58,318 bases of DNA, from the NCBI GenBank assembly GCA_947175055.1, contig CAMWLJ010000008.1, positions 1 through 58,318 of the forward strand, in the 5' to 3' direction. The notes beneath the pieces were generated by a model, which was not told where the DNA came from, did not search any database, and saw nothing but the letters and a program-made list of their open reading frames with translations. Below are positions 10,296-19,454 of the stretch, piece by piece; within the stretch, counting starts at the first letter, position 1, and each line of letters begins with the position of its first letter. This stretch comes from an uncultured Lachnospiraceae bacterium. GTDB lineage: Bacteria > Bacillota > Clostridia > Lachnospirales > Lachnospiraceae. The position numbers and the translations under genes were made by a program.

Positions 10296-11672
10296 ATGAC
10301 AACGCAAAGCGAACAACCCCATAAACAACCGAAACACAGTCGTGAAAATATCCGCATCACAATGAATATGGCTTGGCCCTCTATCGTGGAATCCTTCTTC
10401 GTGGCATTTGCCGGGCTCGTGGATTCCCTGATGGTAAGTTCTCTCGGCTCCTATGCGGTAGCCGCCGTAGGGCTTACGACGCAGCCTAAATTCGTAGGGT
10501 TATCTTTGTTTTTTGCAGTCAACGTGGCAATCTCGGCCCTGGTCGCAAGACGGCGCGGGGAGGAGAAACCGGAAGAAGCCAACCGGATCTTAAGCACGGC
10601 GCTCGCTTTCATTCTTGTAGCGGCGGCGGCCATAAGTGTCCTGCTGGTGACTTTTGCCAACCCGATCATCCACCTGTGCGGCTCCACGCCGGAGACCCAT
10701 GACAGTGCAGTGACTTATTTCCGCATCATCATGGGCGGCATGATCTTCAACTGTATTCAGATGGGCATCAACTCCGCTCAGCGGGGTGCCGGCAACACGA
10801 AGATCACTATGCGCACCAATGTGACTTCCAACACGGTCAACATCATTTTCAACTATCTGCTGATCGGCGGACATTTCGGTTTCCCGGCACTGGGGATCCA
10901 GGGTGCGGCACTGGCAACGGTCCTCGGCACCGTAGTCGCCTGCATTATGAGCATCCTCTCAATCCTGAAACCGGATGGCTTTATCAGCATCCCCTATATC
11001 CTGACAAACAAAATATGGCCGGCGGCCAGAACCTTACATAATCTGATCCATGTGGGCTACAGCGTTTTCTTTGAACAGATTCTGATGAGAATCGGTTTTA
11101 TGATGACTGCGATCATGGCTGCCAACCAAGGTACCGACGCGATGGCCGCCCATCAGGTCGGCATGAATATCATGGGTCTGTCCTTCTCCTTCGGAGACGG
11201 CCTGCAGGCAGCTGCCGTGGCTCTGATCGGACGCAGCCTGGGAGCCGGTAATGAGAAGCTGGCCAAGGAGTTCGGCAGCATCTGCAAGCTGTTCGGCGCG
11301 ATCATCTCGGCCGTTCTCGCCGTTGTCTATTTCTTCGGAGCGGGACCGCTTCTTGGCCTGTTCTTCGAGGAAGCACATATCGTCGCCATCGGCGTCGGCA
11401 TTATGCGGGTCATCATCTTCGTAGTCATCTTCCAGATCAGTCAGGTCGTATATATGGGCTGCCTGCGCGGCGCGGGAGACACACTCTACACAGCTGTCGC
11501 CTCCACCATCAGCGTCACCTTTATCCGTACGCTGGCGTCCTGGCTGGGCGGTTATGTATTCGGCCTTGGTATCATCGGTATCTGGCTGGGTGTCCTGGCC
11601 GATCAGATCTCCCGTTTCCTCTTTGCATCCATACGGTTTAAACAGGGCAAATGGACCCAGATCAAAATCTAA
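10296..11672 (+). CDS. MATE family efflux transporter
   Basis: A second multidrug/metabolite exporter, 458 residues, about 12 membrane segments in two repeats, distinct in sequence from the one at 4.9 kb. The N-terminal 25 residues are polar (His/Gln/Lys rich), then the first helix begins near SIVESFFVAFAGLVDSLMV. A strong promoter lies upstream and the gene appears monocistronic. It converges with the CPBP protease gene 20 bp downstream. Substrate unknown. Confidence 0.9.
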   Translation: MTTQSEQPHKQPKHSRENIRITMNMAWPSIVESFFVAFAGLVDSLMVSSLGSYAVAAVGLTTQPKFVGLSLFFAVNVAISALVARRRGEEKPEEANRILSTALAFILVAAAAISVLLVTFANPIIHLCGSTPETHDSAVTYFRIIMGGMIFNCIQMGINSAQRGAGNTKITMRTNVTSNTVNIIFNYLLIGGHFGFPALGIQGAALATVLGTVVACIMSILSILKPDGFISIPYILTNKIWPAARTLHNLIHVGYSVFFEQILMRIGFMMTAIMAANQGTDAMAAHQVGMNIMGLSFSFGDGLQAAAVALIGRSLGAGNEKLAKEFGSICKLFGAIISAVLAVVYFFGAGPLLGLFFEEAHIVAIGVGIMRVIIFVVIFQISQVVYMGCLRGAGDTLYTAVASTISVTFIRTLASWLGGYVFGLGIIGIWLGVLADQISRFLFASIRFKQGKWTQIKI

Positions 11673-11692
11673 TGAATTTGAAAAGAAAGTTT

Positions 11693-12424
11693 TCAGTCCG
11701 GATTCCCGAGAAACGTTTTTATAAGGATCAGCGAGTAGATGCCAATGACCGCAAGCATGATCAGGTTCAATGCAATCCCCTTCTCTACCGTCAATCCCGT
11801 CTCCTTCGCAAAAGTGCTGAGCACATTGATCGCAGAATGCGTTAGGATACAGGGAATCAGGCTTCCACCGAAATAAAACAGGAGCACGAACAGTAAACCG
11901 ATCGCGATCGCTACGATCACCTGCCAGAGATTATCTGCAAATTCCATCCCGCTGCCATTGATCAGGTTCAGTATATGTCCCAGGCCAAACGTGACACTCG
12001 AGACAAGGATGGCTGTTCTTACATTCTCTTTCTCCAGTGCCTTGAAAAGAAATCCTCTGAAGATCACTTCCTCCAAAAATCCCACACAAAGCATACAGGC
12101 TATCCGGCAGGCAGTGTCTGCCGGAGAATGCTTAAGCACCGCTCCATTCCAGAGATTTCCGGTCGCCAGAATAAACAGCGGAATATAATAGAGAAACTTT
12201 GTGACCGGCACAACAGACCTACAGAGCCCATACCGCTTAAATAACCCGTTTCTCTTCAGGAACCCTACCATAACAATGCTCTGCAAGATACAGAAAACAG
12301 CGCTGGCAGAGTACTGCGTCCCAATCATCTTATTGAGCGGATTGGCCAATGACTGCAAAACGCAATAAGTCACGATCCAGACGAGCGCAAAAGACAGTTC
12401 GCTTTTCTCATACAATCCTTTCAT
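11693..12424 (-). CDS. CPBP family intramembrane metalloprotease
   Basis: Integral membrane protein of 243 residues with the three Abi/CPBP (Rce1-like) motifs: EEVIFR at 118-123, FGLGH with His150, and HSAIN with His196 and Asn200. Such proteins are putative prenyl-type or bacteriocin-related proteases; here the substrate is unknown and no peptide gene is seen beside it. The start is the ATG at 12424, 5 nt after the GGAGG that ends an R1 repeat copy, so its ribosome binding site appears repeat-derived. An ATG inside the repeat core (12436) is too close to any Shine-Dalgarno to be preferred. Confidence 0.88.
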   Translation of the reverse strand: MKGLYEKSELSFALVWIVTYCVLQSLANPLNKMIGTQYSASAVFCILQSIVMVGFLKRNGLFKRYGLCRSVVPVTKFLYYIPLFILATGNLWNGAVLKHSPADTACRIACMLCVGFLEEVIFRGFLFKALEKENVRTAILVSSVTFGLGHILNLINGSGMEFADNLWQVIVAIAIGLLFVLLFYFGGSLIPCILTHSAINVLSTFAKETGLTVEKGIALNLIMLAVIGIYSLILIKTFLGNPD

Positions 12425-12429
12425 TCTTA

Positions 12430-12493
12430 CCTCCATTCCGAAGCGTTTTACGCTGAGGACGCGAGCAGAATTTCAGATTCTGCTCTGCGATCA
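12430..12493 (-). repeat. R1 dispersed repeat, copy 3 (full length)
   Basis: Read on the minus strand: GATCGCA, hairpin arms GAGCAGAAT/ATTCTGCTC, linker GCGTCCTCAGCGTAAA, core with GCTTCGGAATGGAGG. The GGAGG lies exactly 5 nt before the CPBP start codon. Apart from a one-base change in the core start it matches copy 2 almost base for base. Confidence 0.88.
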
Positions 12494-12496
12494 ATA

Positions 12497-12590
12497 GAAT
12501 TTGTGACACTTCGGCACAAATTCTTGGTTGAATAAATTGCTCATCAGAGAATTTATTCAACCTTACCTCCATGTCGAAGCGTTTTACGAG
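12497..12590 (-). repeat. R1-associated hairpins and decayed R1 core, copy 4
   Basis: Two tandem hairpins (9-bp and 13-bp arms) are followed by a decayed core read on the minus strand as CGCTTCGACATGGAGG. The hairpin with GGTTGAAT...ATTCAACC arms recurs beside copy 7 (39694-39730), which suggests it is a module of the repeat and not a chance structure. Confidence 0.65.
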
Positions 12591-12765
12591 AAGTTTTCCG
12601 AAGGAATACTTTCGGACGCATGAGCCAAATTTCGTACCTTTCATACTTGTACCTGCAAGTGGATATTGCCGGTTGCGCCGGCGATATCCAGAATCGATTT
12701 CGTAGCTATTATAGCATACAGGAGCGGGAAAGGAAAACCGGAAATCATCCGTGAACAGTAATACT

Positions 12766-12849
12766 GTAACAGCTCAGCCTTGCATTTTGTGTGCATTGTG
12801 GTTACATGGTAACCACGCGTGACAGTGAAGCAGAGGGCTGAACTGTTAC
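12766..12849. repeat. R2 dispersed repeat, copy 1
   Basis: Outer arms GTAACAGCTCAGCC (12766-12779) and GGCTGAACTGTTAC (12836-12849) pair with one mismatch; an inner GTGGTTAC/GTAACCAC pair lies in the loop. The right 33 bp (12817-12849) recurs at 50152-50184 with two differences, so this is a dispersed repeat and not a local hairpin. Confidence 0.7.
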
Positions 12850-12856
12850 GTAATGC

Positions 12857-12904
12857 TTGATAATTTCATAGTTATTTGATATTGTAATATTTGAAACCGG
12901 TTTC
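12857..12904 (+). promoter_or_regulatory. Promoter and LacI-type operator for GH2 gene
   Basis: Candidate -35 TTGATA (12857-12862), 17-nt spacer, -10 TATTGT (12880-12885). The 12-bp perfect palindrome GAAACCGGTTTC (12893-12904) covers the predicted transcription start, a position that would block initiation. The same palindrome recurs at 19455-19466 before the sugar transporter, and a LacI-family gene lies two genes on. Confidence 0.75.
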
Positions 12905-13033
12905 GAATATTTGGCGGCAGAGGATCTACGATTTTTAATGGAAAGCAGGAGGGGTTGCAAAAGAAGCTACCGGGGAACATACACTTTAGTGTCATAGGAA
13001 AGGTTGAAAAAATATAAAGAAAGGATTTATATC

Positions 13034-15277
13034 ATGAATACAACAAAGATAGAATTAAAAGAGAACTGGCGCTTTCATCTGGGAGAGTGCGAGGAGGCCT
13101 GGTATAAGGGATATGACGATAGCGGCTGGCGGACGGTGACGGTGCCCCATGACTGGTCGGTGGAAGCGCCCTTTTCCAGGGCCTATTCCAGCGGGACAGG
13201 ATATCTGCAGGGTGGGATCGGATGGTACAGGGTGCGTTTCCGGCTGCCGGAGATATACCGGGGTAAGCGGATCCGGCTCTGCTTCGACGGGGTGTATAAG
13301 AACAGCCAGGTCTTCTGTAACAGTTATTATCTGGGAAAAAGACCAAACGGATATGTGTCTTTTTCTTATGATATCAGTGCGCAGGCGCTCTTCGGGGAAG
13401 AGGAGAATGAGATCAGCGTGAAGGTGGTACACAACGATCTGGCGGATTCCCGTTGGTTTACCGGCAGCGGTATCACAAGGAAAGTGACGCTGCTGATCGA
13501 AGAACCGGTGCATCCGGCACAGTACGGGTGTGTATTTCGGACAGACAGTATATCCGGGGAAGACAGTGGTGCTGCGGCTAAAGAGAAAGATGTGTCCGGA
13601 ACTGAAAAGGTATCCGGGACGCAGGCAGCCAGTGCGCAGATCTCGGTGGTTCATGAGCCGGTAAACGACAGTAAGGCGCCGGTCAGCCTGAAGATCAGGA
13701 CAATACTGCTTGACGGACAGCAGCATATAGCGGCGGAATTTACCGGAACAACAGAACTGGCTGCAGGAGAACAGGGCAGGATCAACCAGTCGGGCAGCAT
13801 GGATACGCCTTCATTTTGGTCGCCGGAGTCTCCTTATCTTTATCGGATGCAAGTATGGTACAGTGTGGACGGCGGCGAAGCGTATCTGGTGGACGAGGAG
13901 AAGGTGGGCGTCAGGAGTATTGCTTTTGTGCCGGATCAGGGCTTTTTCTTAAATGGGATAAACCGGAAAATCAAGGGTGTCTGTGTACACCATGACGGCG
14001 GCTGTCTGGGCGCGGCAATGCAGCCGGAGGTGTGGCAGCGGAGACTGGCATTGCTGAAGGAATGCGGCTGCAATGCGATCCGGTGCAGCCATAATCCACA
14101 TATGCCGGAATTGTATGCGCTGTGTGACGCTATGGGTTTTCTGATGATGGACGAGGCTTTCGACGAGTGGGAGAATGCGAAGAATAAGTGGTCCACAGGG
14201 CACAATGTCTATCCGCCCAGACATCAGGGCTATTATGAAGATTTTCCGCAGTGGCATGAGGAAGATCTGCGGGCCATGGTGCGTCGGGACAGAAACCACC
14301 CCAGTGTGATCCTGTGGAGTATCGGAAATGAGATTGATTATCCTAACGATCCTTACTGTCATTCCATGTTCCAGACCATGACAGGCAACAATGACGCCAA
14401 TAAGCCTGCGGCGGAAATGCAGTATGACAGTAATAAACCCAATATGGAGCGGCTTGCCGTGCTGGCGGCCGAACTGGCGGCGATCGTGCGGGAAGAGGAT
14501 GGCAGCAGGCCGGTAACGGTTGCGGCGGCTTTTCCGGAATTGTCTTCACAGCTGGGCTTTTTCGACGCGCTCTCCGTGGTGGGATATAATTATAAAGAGC
14601 ATTTATATGAAGAGGACCACAGACGCTTTCCGGACAAGACCTTCCTCGGCAGTGAGAACGGCCACAGTGAAGAGGCCTGGCGGGCGGTGACAAAACATCC
14701 CTATATCTGCGGACAGTTTTTGTGGACGGGGATCGACTATCTGGGAGAAGCGCACGGATGGCCGGTGCATGGCTCACCGGCGGGTCTGCTTACTACGGCA
14801 GGATTTCCCAAACCGGAATTTGACAGGAGAAAGAAGCTGTGGCGGGAGGAAACGGCAGAGACAACATGCATGTCCGGAACAACCGCAGGAACAGACGGCA
14901 CACGGAAGGAGTGCGCTGCAGGAATGTCCGTGGTTGTCTGGAAAGAAAAGGATATTCTGACAGGCTTGTCATGGGAAGAGAGCGCGCTGCAAAGAGGGTA
15001 TCTCTATCAGATTCTTGTGCATCTCACGGATCGGAACGGACAGAAAGTGACGCTGGATGACCGGGAAGTAAGGGTACAGGTGCAGGGAGACGGCCGGCTT
15101 GCCGGAATCGATAACGGAAACCTGGCGGATGTTACGCCATTCGGCAGCGGGAGCCGGAAGACATACCAAGGTGACCTGGCCGTTTATGTGCGCAGGACGG
15201 GTGCGGAGGATATCAGCGTATTCTTACGGCTTGTGCTGGATGGAGCACAGACGGAGACAGTCAGGCTGACACTGTGA
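13034..15277 (+). CDS. Glycoside hydrolase family 2 enzyme (beta-galactosidase-like)
   Basis: Cytoplasmic exo-glycosidase of 747 residues without a signal peptide. The N-terminal sugar-binding jelly roll (about 1-160), immunoglobulin-like domain (about 200-300), TIM barrel (about 305-600) and C-terminal sandwich follow the GH2 order. GNE at 431-433 gives the acid/base Glu433, and LGSEN gives the probable nucleophile Glu541. A low-complexity insert (about 172-202, Ser/Gly/Glu/Lys) interrupts the early part. The start is the ATG at 13034 with AGAAAGGA upstream. Whether it prefers galactoside, glucuronide or another sugar cannot be settled. It lies behind a LacI-type operator. Confidence 0.9.
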   Translation: MNTTKIELKENWRFHLGECEEAWYKGYDDSGWRTVTVPHDWSVEAPFSRAYSSGTGYLQGGIGWYRVRFRLPEIYRGKRIRLCFDGVYKNSQVFCNSYYLGKRPNGYVSFSYDISAQALFGEEENEISVKVVHNDLADSRWFTGSGITRKVTLLIEEPVHPAQYGCVFRTDSISGEDSGAAAKEKDVSGTEKVSGTQAASAQISVVHEPVNDSKAPVSLKIRTILLDGQQHIAAEFTGTTELAAGEQGRINQSGSMDTPSFWSPESPYLYRMQVWYSVDGGEAYLVDEEKVGVRSIAFVPDQGFFLNGINRKIKGVCVHHDGGCLGAAMQPEVWQRRLALLKECGCNAIRCSHNPHMPELYALCDAMGFLMMDEAFDEWENAKNKWSTGHNVYPPRHQGYYEDFPQWHEEDLRAMVRRDRNHPSVILWSIGNEIDYPNDPYCHSMFQTMTGNNDANKPAAEMQYDSNKPNMERLAVLAAELAAIVREEDGSRPVTVAAAFPELSSQLGFFDALSVVGYNYKEHLYEEDHRRFPDKTFLGSENGHSEEAWRAVTKHPYICGQFLWTGIDYLGEAHGWPVHGSPAGLLTTAGFPKPEFDRRKKLWREETAETTCMSGTTAGTDGTRKECAAGMSVVVWKEKDILTGLSWEESALQRGYLYQILVHLTDRNGQKVTLDDREVRVQVQGDGRLAGIDNGNLADVTPFGSGSRKTYQGDLAVYVRRTGAEDISVFLRLVLDGAQTETVRLTL

Positions 15278-15299
15278 TCTTTACAGATTACATTTAACT

Positions 15300-15328
15300 T
15301 TGCCAAGCGGGAGAAAAGAGGTTATACT
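15300..15328 (+). promoter_or_regulatory. Sigma-A type promoter for lacI-family gene
   Basis: TTGCCA (15300-15305), 17-nt spacer, TATACT (15323-15328). A GAAACC half-operator follows at about 15334-15340, which could allow weak autoregulation. The leader to the ATG at 15451 is about 115 nt. Confidence 0.6.
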
Positions 15329-15450
15329 ATTAATGAAACCTTTATCGTGGAATACAGATGTTTCAATATCGTTACCGTAAATGTTATATTTTAATTAGGA
15401 AATTGGGAATCATACAGGTTGAATCTGTAAGGTGTGTGTTGAGGTTATGT

Positions 15451-16509
15451 ATGCAGAAATCATCTGAAAGTAAAGCGATCACGATTTATGATATCGCAAA
15501 GGAGGCGGGCGTTTCCCCGGCTACCGTGTCCAGAGTGCTGACTAATAATGCGAATGTAAGCAAAGCGAAGAAGGAAAAGGTGCAGGGCCTGATCGCAAAG
15601 TATAATTTCAAGCCGAATGCGCTGGCAAAAGGCCTGTCCGATACCCAGAGCAAGGTGATCGGTATTATCGCCGCGGATGTGCGCAATTCTTATTATGCAG
15701 AAGTCTTTGTGGCATGTGAGAATGCGGCCAGAGAGCAGGGGTATACGGTGCTCTTAAGTAATGCTTTCGGTAGTATGGAACGGGAAATTCAGCATCTTGA
15801 TATGATGCGGCAGCAGAGAGTTGCCGCCATAATCCAGTTGGGCGGCAGTGTGGATGCTGTCGCCTCTTACCCGGAATATGTCGGGAAGGTAGCGCAGATC
15901 ATGCCGTCAGTTCCTTTGATCGTGACGGGGAAGCTGGATGGGACAGAATGCTATGAAGTGCAGATTGATTTTGACAAGGCGACCGATTTCCTGATGGATT
16001 ATCTGTTTGGGCTGGGGCATGAGAGGATCGCGCTTGTGGGTGGCAGATATAATGTGCTTGGAACTTACAGAAAGCGGCAAAGGTACGAAGAACTCCTGGA
16101 GAAGCACGGGATTTCTTACCGTGAGGAGTATGTGGTGGCAGGCAGCTATGACTATGAGAGCGGTTATTTTGGTATGAATCAGATTCTTGCGCTTGCTGAC
16201 ATGCCTACGGCGGTGATCACGATCAACGATTATGTGGCATCGGGTATTATACGGAGCGCTATGGAGCATGGCTATCGGATTCCGCAGGATATTTCGGTTG
16301 CCAGTTATGACAACACGCAGATAGCGGAACTGCTGACACCCAGGCTGACGAGCATTGATTATGATTATGGGAATTTCGGAAGAATGCTGGTGAACACTGC
16401 GATCGCGGCTTCTAAGGGAATCAAGGTGCCCACGCACCAGAAAATGTGGCCCAGGTTGGTAGTGCGTGAAAGCAGTGGGCCGCGGCCCACTGCTTTCACG
16501 GTGTCATAG
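15451..16509 (+). CDS. LacI family transcriptional repressor
   Basis: A 352-residue sugar-responsive repressor: N-terminal helix-turn-helix TIYDIAKEAGVSPATVSRVL, hinge region YNFKPNALAKGLS, then a periplasmic-binding-protein-like sensor from about residue 60. The start is the ATG at 15451 (GAGGT upstream); the frame extends 31 codons further without support. The palindromic GAAACCGGTTTC sites before the GH2 gene and the sugar ABC operon have the central CG symmetry expected for LacI operators, so this protein is their likely ligand. Family members usually end near VRESS; here the last residues GPRPTAFTVS are encoded by a 36-bp perfect palindrome. Confidence 0.92.
   Translation: MQKSSESKAITIYDIAKEAGVSPATVSRVLTNNANVSKAKKEKVQGLIAKYNFKPNALAKGLSDTQSKVIGIIAADVRNSYYAEVFVACENAAREQGYTVLLSNAFGSMEREIQHLDMMRQQRVAAIIQLGGSVDAVASYPEYVGKVAQIMPSVPLIVTGKLDGTECYEVQIDFDKATDFLMDYLFGLGHERIALVGGRYNVLGTYRKRQRYEELLEKHGISYREEYVVAGSYDYESGYFGMNQILALADMPTAVITINDYVASGIIRSAMEHGYRIPQDISVASYDNTQIAELLTPRLTSIDYDYGNFGRMLVNTAIAASKGIKVPTHQKMWPRLVVRESSGPRPTAFTVS
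16465..16500. repeat. 36-bp perfect palindrome at the lacI 3' end
   Basis: Two 18-base halves, CGTGAAAGCAGTGGGCCG and CGGCCCACTGCTTTCACG, abut with no loop and no mismatch. It lies inside the reading frame and encodes the C-terminal extension of the LacI protein. In RNA it would form a strong stem; no T-run follows, so it may act as a transcript-end stabiliser or be a relic of an inserted palindromic repeat. Confidence 0.9.
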
Positions 16510-16652
16510 TGTGAGAAGGACTTCTGATCACTCGCAGCAAGGGCTGCTTCGCGAAGAAGTACTAAGTCTGCCCGCGATGCGGAGTCATGCCGCTTTGCGG
16601 CTGCGTCCGGCACGGTACTTGCGGCAGATCTCTTAAGCCGTGAAGGAATCTC
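16510..16652. repeat. Hairpin-rich intergenic repeat between convergent genes
   Basis: This 143-bp gap holds several short inverted repeats: CTTCGCGAAG, GCCGC/GCGGC around TTT, TCTGCC/GGCAGA and AGTAC/GTACT spaced widely enough to form one branched structure. It looks like a REP/BIME-type element between the convergent lacI and beta-propeller genes and may end transcription from both sides. No second copy was seen in this window. Confidence 0.45.
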
Positions 16653-18764
16653 TCATTCTATCTTCAGCGTCTGTATCAGGTTATAATCTTCCCGGCCGTA
16701 GAGGCGCAGAATTTCAGGATGTGCGATATAGAAGCGTTCTCCGATATAAAGCCCGCGGTAATTGTCACTTTCATAACCGTCGTTCAGTTCTTCAGAGAGT
16801 ATTTTTCGGAAACTCTCCCCATCCCATTGATACAGTTCATATCTGCGCTTTACACCGTTGCGATAGTCTTCGCTTACGAATCCGATCAGGTTTTCCTCCG
16901 GATCGGCCAGCACGGCCTTATAATCGTAGAGAGCGGGACTGTAGCCGGCTTTGCTCAGCACATGGCTGTCCAGTACTTTAAGAGCCGCAGGGTCGGACAT
17001 GTCGAACATCACCAGCTTCAGGCCTTCATGGCTGCCGGTTTCAGGATTGGTTTCATAGCCAAGTCCCAGGAGTTTATCTCTGCCCCAGAAATGCAGGTAT
17101 TCCGAAAAACCGGTAATCTTCAGTTCACCGACAAGTTTTGGGTCTGTCTCGTCTGAGAGATCCGCCGCAAAGAGGGGGTCGGTATTCCGATAGGTGATAA
17201 AATACGCCATGTCTCCCAGAAATCTTGCCGCGTAGATACTTTCGCCCACAGCGATATGGGCAAGTGTTCCGGTTAATTTTAACTTTTCATCCAAAAGGAA
17301 CAGGCAGTTCTCAAGGTCGCTCCCCGAGGTGTCTGTCGTCAGGATCCGCAGCTTATCCGACTTCTCGTGGATGGCGAAGGTGTCCCGTACGGCGCCTCGC
17401 ACCGAAGCGGCGGCTTCGCCGTTTAAGTATCCGTTTTCCAGTGAGAATTTTGCGATCTGCGTGGATTCCGAACCGTTCCGGTAAACAGTATGGTACAGAT
17501 ACAGGGAATTCTCGCCCATGTAGATTTCGGAGCCTGCGTCCAGCAGCATCACGGTATCCCGTACGGTCTTTGGCTGATCGATACTAAGAGAGGAGACAAG
17601 CAGTGCGCGTTCCCCGCATTCGCCCAGATAGATACTGTCTTCCGACACTTTCCGGCCGCCTGCCTGCGGGATTGCGCTTTCCGGGTCATGCCGGTAATCC
17701 TCCAACAGATACTGTGCGGTAAAAAGGTACAGGAGCCGATCGTCTTTCCGGGAAGTGACGTAATTTCCGTCCTGGCTTACCTTTCCCGTGAGTACAGGAT
17801 TGCGCCTGTCGCTGATGTCATAGGTGAGGACGGATGTATACAGATCCGTGTCAAGGTACTTCAGGTCATAAACGGTACTGTCTTTGTCTGATGTCTGCAG
17901 ACTGCTGCTGCTTTCCGTGAGGATCAGGATCAGTGTATCTTCGTCCACATACATGGCGCAGACATTTGCGTCGCCGCTGTCGCTGTCCGCCTGTAGTTCA
18001 CTGACCTGCCGCATCGTCTCCCCGGCGGCGGAGACGATACTGACCGAACTGCCCCGGAGCAGATAGAGATAGCGGCCGTCCGTTTTGACGATGTCGCTTT
18101 CGTCGATACCAAACGTCTGTACATTGGTCCTGGAGTGGTTATCCGGCGAGGATTCTTTTTTTATGGCGAGTTCTTTTTGCGTCGCGTCGTCTGTCGTGTC
18201 GAAGCTGAACTTATTTTGCGCCATGGAATCCGACCTGCCGCCAATGCCGGCAGTTGCGGCTCCGTCTTCTGCTTCGGCGATGCCCATATCTGGGCCACCG
18301 GACAGGGAATTGTCCTGCGCCTCTGCCATCTCTTCCAGTGAGGCATAGACCGCGTCATAACTTTGGGCCAGTGTGTACAGGGTTCCGGCATCCTGTCGTT
18401 TAACGGCGGCTTTCTGGGTAGATTCATCTGTATCCGATTCCGTAGCATTGGAGCCGGCATCGGTTTCCCCTTCGGTCGTTAGCGCATTGGCAGCACCACT
18501 TGCGGAACCTTCGGACTGACCGGAACCGATGGGGCTTGATATTCCCCGCAGAGCAGTCACCGTAGTAAAGCAGAGGACGAACAGCGCGGCTGCGGCCAGA
18601 GCAAATCCTGCTTTTCGATTTGTGTATGATCTGTTTCTTGCTTCTGCGTTTTTACGTTCTGCTTTACGGCATTTTTCCTGCAGGTTCCCGGGCGCAAGGC
18701 TTTCTGGTATGACGATCGATTCTGCAGATTGTTTTATTTTTTCCAGTATTTCCTGTTCTGTCAT
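16653..18764 (-). CDS. Membrane-anchored beta-propeller protein, probable anti-sigma/sensor
   Basis: A 703-residue protein with a cytoplasmic N-terminal segment (1-50), one transmembrane helix (about 51-72), a low-complexity Ser/Thr/Glu linker, and a large extracellular region matching the secreted beta-propeller family (conserved stretches VQTFGIDESDIVKTDGRYLY, VLTYDISD and DMSDPAALKVL-like blades). Its gene follows an ECF sigma-factor gene with an 11-bp gap, the arrangement of sigma/anti-sigma pairs. The N-terminal 50 residues could therefore bind the sigma factor, but no zinc anti-sigma motif is visible, so this role is inferred. Start with GGAGA upstream. Confidence 0.82.
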   Translation of the reverse strand: MTEQEILEKIKQSAESIVIPESLAPGNLQEKCRKAERKNAEARNRSYTNRKAGFALAAAALFVLCFTTVTALRGISSPIGSGQSEGSASGAANALTTEGETDAGSNATESDTDESTQKAAVKRQDAGTLYTLAQSYDAVYASLEEMAEAQDNSLSGGPDMGIAEAEDGAATAGIGGRSDSMAQNKFSFDTTDDATQKELAIKKESSPDNHSRTNVQTFGIDESDIVKTDGRYLYLLRGSSVSIVSAAGETMRQVSELQADSDSGDANVCAMYVDEDTLILILTESSSSLQTSDKDSTVYDLKYLDTDLYTSVLTYDISDRRNPVLTGKVSQDGNYVTSRKDDRLLYLFTAQYLLEDYRHDPESAIPQAGGRKVSEDSIYLGECGERALLVSSLSIDQPKTVRDTVMLLDAGSEIYMGENSLYLYHTVYRNGSESTQIAKFSLENGYLNGEAAASVRGAVRDTFAIHEKSDKLRILTTDTSGSDLENCLFLLDEKLKLTGTLAHIAVGESIYAARFLGDMAYFITYRNTDPLFAADLSDETDPKLVGELKITGFSEYLHFWGRDKLLGLGYETNPETGSHEGLKLVMFDMSDPAALKVLDSHVLSKAGYSPALYDYKAVLADPEENLIGFVSEDYRNGVKRRYELYQWDGESFRKILSEELNDGYESDNYRGLYIGERFYIAHPEILRLYGREDYNLIQTLKIE

Positions 18765-18775
18765 ATGAATGTCTC

Positions 18776-19285
18776 CTATTCTTTCAGTTGCACTGCGAGT
18801 TTCTTCAGGGCGCGACTTTCTCTCGAGCGGACCGTATTCGCCTTCATGCCCGTGATCCGGGCGATTTCCTGACTGGTATAGCCGCCGAAAACATGCAGGC
18901 TGATGATGGCCCGGTCTTTGGCTGCCAATTTACCGAATAAACTGCGCAGGTGGTATTTTTCGTCAAGACTGCTTTCGTCTGTGGAACCTTCGAGCGCATC
19001 GGTCCATTCCAGCGGCCTGTAAAAGTATTCCTTTCTTTTGCGCCGGCATTTGTTGTGAAGGATCTGAAACATCCAACTCTCAAAAGATTCTTCCTTTCGG
19101 AGTTTTCCGATGGTCGCCCAGGCGTCTGCCACCGCATCGCTTACCGCATCCTCCGCATCTGCGGGATTCCCCAGTGTATATAATGCGAACCGGTATAAAT
19201 TGTAATAAATGTTTTGATACAGCACGGCAAAGGACTGGGCGTTCCCCTGTTTTGCCTGTCTTACTAACTGCAGTTTTGTATCCAT
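18776..19285 (-). CDS. ECF-type RNA polymerase sigma factor
   Basis: A 169-residue sigma-70 family protein with region 2 (RFALYTLGNPADAEDAVSDA) and region 4 (YTSQEIARITGMKANTVRSR) and no regions 1 or 3. The start is the ATG at 19285, preceded by GAGGTGGG; the frame runs further upstream without support. It is cotranscribed with the beta-propeller membrane protein, which probably holds it inactive. Target promoters cannot be read from this window. Confidence 0.92.
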   Translation of the reverse strand: MDTKLQLVRQAKQGNAQSFAVLYQNIYYNLYRFALYTLGNPADAEDAVSDAVADAWATIGKLRKEESFESWMFQILHNKCRRKRKEYFYRPLEWTDALEGSTDESSLDEKYHLRSLFGKLAAKDRAIISLHVFGGYTSQEIARITGMKANTVRSRESRALKKLAVQLKE

Positions 19286-19454
19286 ATCCCACCTCTTTTG
19301 CGTATACTTCCAGGCTGCGAAACCTTTTGACCTCAACATCATCAATATAACTGTAAGTGTATAATATTCCTTCTTTTGTTGCATAGGCATCTAAGTTTAA
19401 AACAGAATATTTCACAAATATTTTGAGATGATTTCATATATTTTTCACAAAATA

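Larger units (their letters stand above)
12425..13033. other. Repeat-rich intergenic region between CPBP and GH2 genes
   Basis: About 610 bp without a gene. From left to right: one full R1 copy on the minus strand (12430-12493), two hairpins (GAATTTGTG 12497-12505 with CACAAATTC 12515-12523; GGTTGAATAAATT 12526-12538 with AATTTATTCAACC 12550-12562), a decayed second R1 core (12566-12590), a further stem near 12661-12689, the R2 repeat (12766-12849), and the GH2 promoter/operator (12857-12904). Confidence 0.75.

Noticed and set aside
12425..12700. CRISPR array
   Set aside because: The repeats are of different lengths and directions, lack uniform spacers, and belong to the R1 family and its hairpins; no cas genes are present.
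16653..18764. Several open frames of 60-145 codons opposite the beta-propeller gene
   Set aside because: They are antisense shadows of a long, well-supported gene without ribosome sites or family resemblance.
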